Shown in pieces: positions 1-5,467 of a stretch of DNA of 10,004 bases. Origin of the DNA: Proteobacteria bacterium UBA6920 (GTDB taxonomy: Bacteria > Pseudomonadota > Gammaproteobacteria > SG8-11); the NCBI GenBank assembly GCA_002448875.1, contig DKAS01000102.1, positions 1 through 10,004 on the forward strand, written 5' to 3'. Under the pieces are notes generated by a model, which searched no databases, had not been told where the DNA came from, and saw nothing but the letters and a program-made list of their open reading frames with translations. A program made the translations under genes and the position numbers. Position 1 is the stretch's first letter. Each line of letters opens with the position of its first letter.

Positions 1-372
1 GTGGAAGTGTTCCGCGACGGTTACCTGTCCGGTCCCCTGGCCGCGGTCGACAGCACCGTGCCGGTGGGGCAGGTGCTGGCATACCTGGTGGCCAGCGCCG
101 ATCAGGTGCAGGGCGCGGCTGCCGGCGCGCCGCGCGCCGCGGCGGCGGCAGCGGCCAAACCCGCCGCGCCGGCCGCCACTGCGCAGCCGGCCGGTGCCAG
201 CCATGTAATCAAAATGCCGCAGCTGTCGGACACCATGACCGAAGGCGTGCTGGTGGAATGGAATAAACAGCCCGGTGACAAAATCAACCGCGGCGACATC
301 GTCGCCCAGGTGGAAACCGACAAGGCCATCATGGATGTGGAAGTGTTCCGTGACGGTTATCTGTCCGGTCCC
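1..372 (+). repeat. Tandem lipoyl-domain duplication, 336-base period (copies start at 1 and 337)
   Basis: The DNA at 1-36 matches 337-372 with only two differences, both at third codon positions, so the two copies encode the same 12 residues there (VEVFRDGYLSGP). Similarity continues more weakly through the rest of the domain, for example the shared GTGCCGGTGGG near 58 and 394. The offset of 336 bases is 112 codons, one lipoyl domain plus its linker. Tandem lipoyl domains are common in E2 proteins. The near identity at the silent level suggests a recent duplication or homogenisation by recombination. The first copy is cut by the window edge, and further copies may lie upstream. Confidence 0.85.
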
Positions 373-2919
373 ATCGTGCCAGTGGACAGCGTGGTGCCGG
401 TGGGCGCAGCCATCGCCTACCTGGTGGACCAGCCCGGCCAGGTCGTTACCGACCAGGCCGCGGCGGCCAGCCGGCCGCTGGCCGAGGACGATGTCACCAG
501 TCCGTCGCAGCAGGATTTCCGTCACCAGCAGGCCAGCGCCCATCCGGCGCCGGGACACCGGGCGCCGGTGATGCCGCTGAGCTCGGCCGCGCCGCTGGAA
601 CGGCCGGTAAACAAGCAGGCGACGCCGCAGGCGCGCAAGCTGGCGGCGCAGCTGCATGTCAATCTCAATACCCTCAAGGGCAGCGGGCCCGGCGGCGTGA
701 TCGTCGCCGAGGACGTGCGCCGCGCCCAGCCGCTGGAGCGGCCGACGGAAGTGGCGCGGCAGACGCCGGCGCATCTGATGCCGGAAATCCAGGTGCCCGG
801 TCACGGCCGGGCGATGACCGCGATGGAGCGGGCGGTGAGCCATTCCATGACCGCGGCCCTGACCATGCCCACCTTCCGCGTGTCGCGCAATGTGGATCCG
901 GCGCCGCTGATCAAGGCGTCGAAGAAAGTCGGCGTCTCGGTGACTGTCAGTATAGCCAAGGCCTGCGCCCTGGCGATGAAAAAGCATCCGACCATGAACT
1001 GGGCCTACCAGCCGGTGGACAAGCTGGTGGAGCGCGACGTGGTCGACGTCGGCATGGCGGTGGCCGCCGAGGGCGGCGGTCTGGTGGTGCCGGTGCTGCG
1101 CCACTGCGAAACCCGTTCCCTGGAGGAGCTGCACAAGAGCTGGTCCGGTCTGGTGGAGCGGGCGCGCAAGCGCCGCCTGTCGCCGGAAGAATACGCCAAC
1201 CCCACCTTCATGGTTTCCAACATGGGTATGCTGGGCGTCAGCTATTTCGACGCCATTCCCACCCCCGGGACGGCGGCCATCCTGGCGATTTCCGCCGCCG
1301 GTGAACAGGGCATGCCCTGCACCGTGACCGCCGATCACCGCGTGGTCAATGGCGCCGAAGTGGCCATGTACCTCAATACCCTGAAGGACCTCATCGAGCA
1401 CCCGGAAAACTGGATGGGTCCCATGGGGCCGGCCATTCCCGAAGGCAACTGGGACTATGATGTGGTCGTCATCGGCGGCGGACCCGGCGGCGAGGATTGC
1501 GCCCGGGATCTGGCGGAACACGGGATCAAGGTGGCGATGATCAATGACGCGCCCCTGCCCGGTGGTGAATGCCTGTGGCGCGGTTGCATCCCCTCCAAGG
1601 CCTGGCGGGCGGCGGCGGATCGCATCCGCGACCGTGCCCACGATGTCCATCTGGGCGTGGAAGGCACTACCAAGGCTTCCCTGAGCTGGGACAAGCTGGA
1701 GGCAACGCGCCGCCATGTGCTGGAAACTCGTGGGGAAATGGCGCTAAAAACCGACAAAGGCGTCAAAATCGACGTCATTCACGGCTTTGCCAGCTTCGAG
1801 ACCGACCACCGCTTGTTTATCGATACCAGCGGCAATTCCGCCGAAAAACACGTTCGACCGGTGCCGGGTGACGGCAGTCAGGGTAAACACATTACCTTCG
1901 GCTGTGCGGTGATCGCCACTGGCGCGCCGCCCTTTATTCCCCCCATTCCGGGGGCGCAGGAAAGCGTGGCCAGCGGCGGCGTCATCTCCTCGGATACCGT
2001 GTGGAACCTGCCCAAGGCGCCCAAGTCCCTGGGAGTCATCGGTGGTGGCGCGATCGGTATGGAAATGGCGCAGATCTTCCAGGATTTCGGCACGAAAGTG
2101 ACGTTGCTGGAAGCCCAGGACCGCATCCTCGCGGAAGTGGAACCGGAAATCGCCAAACATCTGACCGAGGTGCTGAATCAGGATCCCAATCTGGTCATCA
2201 AGACCTCGGTCAAGGTGGCCAAGATCAGTGGCCGTCCCGGTGCCATGGAATTGACCTATACCACCACCGAGGGCAAGAACGAAACCCTGACCTGTGACTA
2301 CGTATTGATGGCCACCGGCAAGCGGCCGCAGCTGGCGCCGCTGAAGCTGGACAAGGCCGCGGTCGTGGTCGAAAAAGGCGTGGTCAAGGTCGATGCCCGT
2401 TGTCGCACCAACCTGGCGCATATCTTCGCGGTGGGCGACGTCAATGGCGGCCTGATGCTGGCTCACACCGCGGGTCACCAGGGGCGGGTGGCGGCGGCCA
2501 ATATCCTGGGCGAGGACATGAGCTACAACCAGGATAAGGATTGCGGCGTCATTTTCACCCGGCCGCAGGCCGCTTTCGTCGGCTTGACCCTGGACCAGGC
2601 CAAGGCGCGGGGCATCGACGCGGCGGAGGTGAAAACCCCCATGAGCATCGATGCCAAGGCCATGATCACCAACGAAACCCACGGCATGATTAAAATCGTC
2701 GCCGACAAGAAGACCAACCGTATCATCGGTGTTCACTATTTGGCGGATCATGCCGATACGCTGGTCGGGGAAGGAGTGATGATGGTGGCCGGGGACATGA
2801 CCCTGGAACAGGTGGCCCGGGCCATTCATCCGCATCCAACTCAGACGGAGATGTTCGGCGATATGGCGCGCCGCCTGCTTTCCAGGCTGCGCCGCTCCAA
2901 GAAACCCGTCAGCCGCTGA
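1..2919 (+). CDS. Fused dihydrolipoyl acyltransferase (E2) - dihydrolipoyl dehydrogenase (E3), 5'-truncated
   Basis: One reading frame carries two enzymes of a 2-oxoacid dehydrogenase complex; the 972 visible residues lack the N-terminus, because base 1 lies just after the expected lipoyl-lysine motif of a first lipoyl domain. Residues are numbered from base 1. Order: end of lipoyl domain 1 (1-37), Ala/Pro-rich linker (38-66), complete lipoyl domain 2 (68-150; ETDKA with lipoyl Lys108), second linker, peripheral subunit-binding domain (204-242), acyltransferase domain (267-471; DHRVVNG with His446), then E3 (483-972). E3 shows the FAD motif GGGPGG (492-497), redox cysteines C524/C529 in GGECLWRGCIPSK, the NAD motif GGGAIG (681-686) and the His945/Glu950 dyad in HPHPTQTE. 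By family, E2 transfers the acyl group from lipoate to CoA and E3 reoxidises lipoate with NAD+, in the cytoplasm. The substrate (pyruvate, branched-chain oxoacid or acetoin) cannot be told. No E1 gene is in view; upstream is the likely place. Oddities: Asn450 for the usual Asp, and a shortened E2 fold. The GTG at base 1 is not the start. Confidence 0.95.
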   Translation: MEVFRDGYLSGPLAAVDSTVPVGQVLAYLVASADQVQGAAAGAPRAAAAAAAKPAAPAATAQPAGASHVIKMPQLSDTMTEGVLVEWNKQPGDKINRGDIVAQVETDKAIMDVEVFRDGYLSGPIVPVDSVVPVGAAIAYLVDQPGQVVTDQAAAASRPLAEDDVTSPSQQDFRHQQASAHPAPGHRAPVMPLSSAAPLERPVNKQATPQARKLAAQLHVNLNTLKGSGPGGVIVAEDVRRAQPLERPTEVARQTPAHLMPEIQVPGHGRAMTAMERAVSHSMTAALTMPTFRVSRNVDPAPLIKASKKVGVSVTVSIAKACALAMKKHPTMNWAYQPVDKLVERDVVDVGMAVAAEGGGLVVPVLRHCETRSLEELHKSWSGLVERARKRRLSPEEYANPTFMVSNMGMLGVSYFDAIPTPGTAAILAISAAGEQGMPCTVTADHRVVNGAEVAMYLNTLKDLIEHPENWMGPMGPAIPEGNWDYDVVVIGGGPGGEDCARDLAEHGIKVAMINDAPLPGGECLWRGCIPSKAWRAAADRIRDRAHDVHLGVEGTTKASLSWDKLEATRRHVLETRGEMALKTDKGVKIDVIHGFASFETDHRLFIDTSGNSAEKHVRPVPGDGSQGKHITFGCAVIATGAPPFIPPIPGAQESVASGGVISSDTVWNLPKAPKSLGVIGGGAIGMEMAQIFQDFGTKVTLLEAQDRILAEVEPEIAKHLTEVLNQDPNLVIKTSVKVAKISGRPGAMELTYTTTEGKNETLTCDYVLMATGKRPQLAPLKLDKAAVVVEKGVVKVDARCRTNLAHIFAVGDVNGGLMLAHTAGHQGRVAAANILGEDMSYNQDKDCGVIFTRPQAAFVGLTLDQAKARGIDAAEVKTPMSIDAKAMITNETHGMIKIVADKKTNRIIGVHYLADHADTLVGEGVMMVAGDMTLEQVARAIHPHPTQTEMFGDMARRLLSRLRRSKKPVSR

Positions 2920-2929
2920 CCGGACCACT

Positions 2930-2983
2930 GGCGCCGGGGGTGGCGTGAGCTACGCTCCTCCCCGGCGCCCTGGTTCAGGGCGC
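2930..2983 (+). promoter_or_regulatory. Two overlapping, mutually exclusive hairpins between the E2-E3 gene and the cyclic-nucleotide-binding gene
   Basis: The first hairpin pairs 2930-2939 (GGCGCCGGGG) with 2960-2969 (CCCCGGCGCC) perfectly, and a second helix inside it pairs 2943-2946 with 2952-2955 around the loop GAGCT. The second hairpin pairs 2965-2972 (GCGCCCTG) with 2976-2983 (CAGGGCGC), a perfect 8-base stem with a three-base loop. Bases 2965-2969 belong to both, so only one can form at a time. No T tract follows either, so this is not a standard intrinsic terminator. It could stabilise the 3' end of the E2-E3 mRNA, attenuate read-through or separate expression of the two genes. The pairing is seen; the role is inferred. 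Confidence 0.5.
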
Positions 2984-3015
2984 ACTCGTAATCCGCAGGC
3001 AACACGAGGCACTCT

Positions 3016-3525
3016 ATGGCTGACGGTATCGAACCGTTGAAAGATCTGCAATTCATGTTTGACGGCGCCGCCGCCCGGGAGCGGACCGCCGATATGATCG
3101 AAAGCACCCAGCAGTTCAGCGACTGGAGCCGCCAGGAGGTGGAAACCATCGCCCGTTATTGCAAGGCGTTTACCGGCAACGCCGGCAAGACCATTATTCG
3201 CGAGGGCGAGCGCGGGCGTCTGTTCTGCCTGCTGGTCGAGGGGCGGATCGACGTGTTCAAGGACGATGAGAAAGGTCAGCGCAAGCGCGTCAGCACCATC
3301 CGTGCCGGCAAGTCCTTCGGTGAAATGTCGATTATCGATGCCATGCCGCACTCGGCCACGGCGGTCGCCCTCGAAGCGGTGACCCTGGTGGTGATACCCG
3401 GCGAGCAGTTCGATCAGCTGGTGCAGGATGTGCCGCGGGTGGGTAATAAGATCCTGTGGAGCCTGGCCAAGCTGATCTCCATGCGTTTGCGTCAGACTAC
3501 CGGTACCCTGGTCGATCTCCTCTAA
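3016..3525 (+). CDS. Stand-alone cyclic-nucleotide-binding-domain protein, no HTH
   Basis: A 169-residue protein made almost entirely of one cNMP-binding beta-roll of the CRP/PKA regulatory-subunit type. After an N-terminal stretch of about 30 residues, the segment 35-150 carries the fold (IIREGERGRLFCLLVEGRIDV, cut here: key parts REGE, LLVEGRIDV and the phosphate-binding cassette FGEMSIIDAMPHSAT at 101-115). Glu103 matches the ribose-binding Glu of CRP, but the usual phosphate-binding Arg is His112, so cAMP or cGMP binding is doubtful. The protein ends soon after a C-terminal helix (ILWSLAKLISMRLRQT) and has no helix-turn-helix, so it is not a CRP/FNR transcription factor. It has no signal peptide and should be cytoplasmic. 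ATG 3016 follows a weak GAGG-like site. It starts 96 bases after the E2-E3 stop on the same strand and may be partly co-transcribed with it. It could act as a partner-binding sensor; the target is unknown. Confidence 0.85.
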   Translation: MADGIEPLKDLQFMFDGAAARERTADMIESTQQFSDWSRQEVETIARYCKAFTGNAGKTIIREGERGRLFCLLVEGRIDVFKDDEKGQRKRVSTIRAGKSFGEMSIIDAMPHSATAVALEAVTLVVIPGEQFDQLVQDVPRVGNKILWSLAKLISMRLRQTTGTLVDLL

Positions 3526-3590
3526 GTTCTTCCCTCTCCCATTGTGTTGATATCCGGCCACCCAGATTGATCGGTTTTTTTCCATTGCTT

Positions 3591-3635
3591 TTGCCGCCAG
3601 ACCGGGGCGGGTTGGTATAATCGCCTTCTTTTTTT
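3591..3635 (+). promoter_or_regulatory. argG promoter: extended -10 with T tract at the predicted start
   Basis: A perfect TATAAT lies at 3616-3621, preceded by TGG (3613-3615), which gives the extended -10 form TGnTATAAT. The best -35 is TTGCCG at 3591-3596, with a long 19-base spacer, so the extended -10 probably carries most of the recognition. Transcription should begin about 3627-3629, at or within a run of seven T (3629-3635), leaving an untranslated leader of only about 24 bases. The ribosome binding site AGGA (3641-3644) sits seven bases before ATG 3652. I see no clear ArgR operator of the E. coli type upstream. Confidence 0.75.
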
Positions 3636-3651
3636 CACGCAGGATGGTGGC

Positions 3652-4869
3652 ATGGGCAAGATCAAGAAAGTGGTGTTGGCGTATTCCGGCGGTCTGGATA
3701 CTTCCATCATTCTTCGCTGGCTGCAGGAAAATTATCAGTGCGAGGTGGTGACCTTCACCGCTGACATCGGTCAGGGCGAAGAGCTGGAACCGGCACGGGC
3801 CAAAGCGGTGGCGGCCGGGGTCAAGGAAATCCACATCGACGACCTGCGCGAGGAGTTCGCCCGCGATTTCGTTTTCCCCATGTTTCGCGCCAACACCCTG
3901 TATGAAGGCGAGTACCTGCTGGGCACGTCCATCGCCCGCCCGCTGATCGCCAAACGGCTGGTGGAGATCGCCGAGGCCTGCGGCGCCGACGCCATTTCTC
4001 ACGGCGCCACCGGCAAGGGCAACGACCAAGTGCGTTTCGAGCTGGGAGCTTACGCGCTCAAACCCGATATTCAAGTGATCGCGCCGTGGCGTGAATGGGA
4101 CCTGCTGTCGCGGGAGAAGCTGCTGGCCTATGCCGATCAGCACGGCATCGCGGTGGAGGCGAGGAAAGGCAAGAAATCCCCTTATTCCATGGACGCCAAC
4201 CTGCTGCACATCTCCTATGAGGGGGTGGTGCTGGAGGATCCCTGGGCGGAACCGGAAGAGGATATGTGGCGCTGGAGCGTGGCGCCGGAACAGGCGCCGG
4301 ATAAACCGTTGTACATCGAACTGAGCTTCACCCGCGGTGACATCACCGCCATCGACGGCAAGGAGATGTCGCCGGCGCAGGTGATGGCCCATCTCAACAA
4401 GATCGCCGGCGCCAACGGTATCGGCCGCGCCGATATCGTCGAAAACCGCTACGTGGGCATGAAGTCCCGCGGCTGCTATGAAACACCGGCGGGCACGGTA
4501 ATGCTCAAAGCGCATCGCGCCATCGAGTCCATTACCCTGGACCGGGAAGTGGCGCATCTGAAAGACGAAATGATGCCGCGCTACGCGTCGCTGATCTACA
4601 ACGGCTACTGGTGGTCGCCGGAGCGCAAGATGCTGCAAGCCATGATCGATGCGTCGCAGGAGACGGTGAACGGTGTGGTGCGCCTGAAACTGTACAAGGG
4701 CAATGTCATGGTGGTGGGGCGCAAGTCGGCCACCGACAGCCTGTTCGACGAGAAAATCGCCACCTTTGAAGACGACAAGGGCGCGTATCACCAGGGTGAC
4801 GCCACCGGCTTCATCAAACTCAATGCCTTGCGCCTGCGTATCGCCGGCCGCAAGCGCAAACACCGCTGA
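3652..4869 (+). CDS. argG: Argininosuccinate synthase
   Basis: ATP-dependent ligase that joins citrulline and aspartate to give argininosuccinate, AMP and pyrophosphate, the second-to-last step of arginine synthesis; cytoplasmic, tetrameric in the family. The 405 residues match the usual length of the roughly 400-residue class of bacterial and eukaryotic enzymes. The N-type ATP pyrophosphatase loop SGGLDTS is at 12-18, and the second family signature, [14 protein letters not shown], at 117-130 contributes to ATP, citrulline and aspartate binding. The match continues to the C-terminus, including [12 protein letters not shown] and [12 protein letters not shown]. All signature residues look intact, so it should be active. 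ATG 3652 is supported by AGGA seven bases upstream and by the promoter just before. It is followed after 21 bases by gloA with a strong ribosome binding site, which suggests a two-gene transcript; the same gene order is known in Pseudomonas. Confidence 0.98.
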   Translation: MGKIKKVVLAYSGGLDTSIILRWLQENYQCEVVTFTADIGQGEELEPARAKAVAAGVKEIHIDDLREEFARDFVFPMFRANTLYEGEYLLGTSIARPLIAKRLVEIAEACGADAISHGATGKGNDQVRFELGAYALKPDIQVIAPWREWDLLSREKLLAYADQHGIAVEARKGKKSPYSMDANLLHISYEGVVLEDPWAEPEEDMWRWSVAPEQAPDKPLYIELSFTRGDITAIDGKEMSPAQVMAHLNKIAGANGIGRADIVENRYVGMKSRGCYETPAGTVMLKAHRAIESITLDREVAHLKDEMMPRYASLIYNGYWWSPERKMLQAMIDASQETVNGVVRLKLYKGNVMVVGRKSATDSLFDEKIATFEDDKGAYHQGDATGFIKLNALRLRIAGRKRKHR

Positions 4870-4890
4870 GCGCGGCATCGGGAGGGCGGC

Positions 4891-5274
4891 ATGCGCATCC
4901 TGCACACCATGCTCCGGGTCGGTGATCTGGAGCGTTCCATCGCGTTTTACACCCAGGTACTGGGCATGCGCCTGTTGCGCCGCAAGGATTATCCCGACGG
5001 CAAGTTCACTCTGGCGTTTCTCGGCTACGGTGAGGAAAGCGAGCAGGCGGCCATCGAACTGACCTATAACTGGGGGGTGGACCACTACCAGCTGGGCAGC
5101 GCCTTCGGCCACATCGCCCTGGAAGTGGACGATGTCTACCAGGCCTGCGCCGCGATCAAGGCGCGCGGCGGGCGCATCGTGCGCGAGGCCGGACCGATGA
5201 ATGCCGGCACCACCATCATCGCCTTTATCGCCGACCCTGACGGCTACCAGATCGAGTTGCTGGGCAGAAAATAG
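4891..5274 (+). CDS. gloA: Lactoylglutathione lyase (glyoxalase I)
   Basis: Converts the hemithioacetal of methylglyoxal and glutathione to S-lactoylglutathione, the first step of methylglyoxal detoxification in the cytoplasm. The 127 residues are two betaalphabetabetabeta modules of the vicinal-oxygen-chelate fold. All four metal ligands known for E. coli GloA are present at the same numbers: His5, Glu56 (AIELTYNWG), His74 (FGHIALEV) and Glu122 (DPDGYQIEL). The short length without the insertions of the zinc-dependent class fits the nickel/cobalt-activated class, which works as a homodimer with shared active sites. ATG 4891 has the strong site GGAGG at 4881-4885, five bases away. It lies 21 bases after the argG stop, so it is probably translated from the argG transcript. 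Confidence 0.97.
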   Translation: MRILHTMLRVGDLERSIAFYTQVLGMRLLRRKDYPDGKFTLAFLGYGEESEQAAIELTYNWGVDHYQLGSAFGHIALEVDDVYQACAAIKARGGRIVREAGPMNAGTTIIAFIADPDGYQIELLGRK

Positions 5275-5287
5275 TTCGCCGGCCGTC

Positions 5288-5324
5288 CCGTGGACCGCTC
5301 CTTTGTTGCGGATCGGTTCCACGG
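5288..5324 (+). promoter_or_regulatory. Inverted repeat after gloA, with an AT-rich stretch downstream
   Basis: CCGTGGA (5288-5294) is exactly complementary to TCCACGG (5318-5324), and the stem can be extended by CCG/CGG across a one-base bulge (5295-5297 with 5314-5316). The loop is about 16 bases. No T tract follows directly: the next bases are TTGACG (5325-5330), identical to a good -35 box, and then a stretch of low GC (5331-5362) that stands out in this window. I could not find a convincing -10 at 16-18 bases; TAATAAT at 5383-5389 is too far away. The repeat may end the argG-gloA transcript or be an operator for the downstream GGDEF-EAL gene. Confidence 0.4.
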
Positions 5325-5467
5325 TTGACGTATAACCAAATAAGAATTTCTTCTCAATTTATCCCGCGAAATCAGCGTGCCTTAATAATGTTCGGGCCGG
5401 TTCCGGCCGCCAACAATTTGGAGCGTGACCATTCGGTTATGCAGGTATTTTGAGCCCGCGAGTTGGT

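Noticed and set aside
112..200. Ala/Pro-rich, very GC-rich stretch as a possible repeat element
   Set aside because: It is the normal flexible linker between lipoyl domains.
1744..2928. A 394-codon minus-strand frame opposite the E3 domain
   Set aside because: Antisense shadow of a clearly conserved coding region; low-complexity His/Gly/Arg-rich translation.
3541..3581. Terminator for the cNMP-binding gene ending in a T7 run (3575-3581)
   Set aside because: The bases before the T run form at best a three-base stem (CCG/CGG), too weak for an intrinsic terminator.
2950..5322. A 790-codon open frame on the minus strand across the cNMP, argG and gloA genes
   Set aside because: It lies antisense to three well-identified genes, its translation is rich in His, Arg and Gln without recognisable domains, and open antisense frames are expected at this GC content.
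5439..5453. A four-codon ORF (ATG CAG GTA TTT TGA) just before the GGDEF-EAL start, as a possible leader peptide
   Set aside because: The only GGAG upstream is 15 bases away and the ORF is too short to distinguish from chance.
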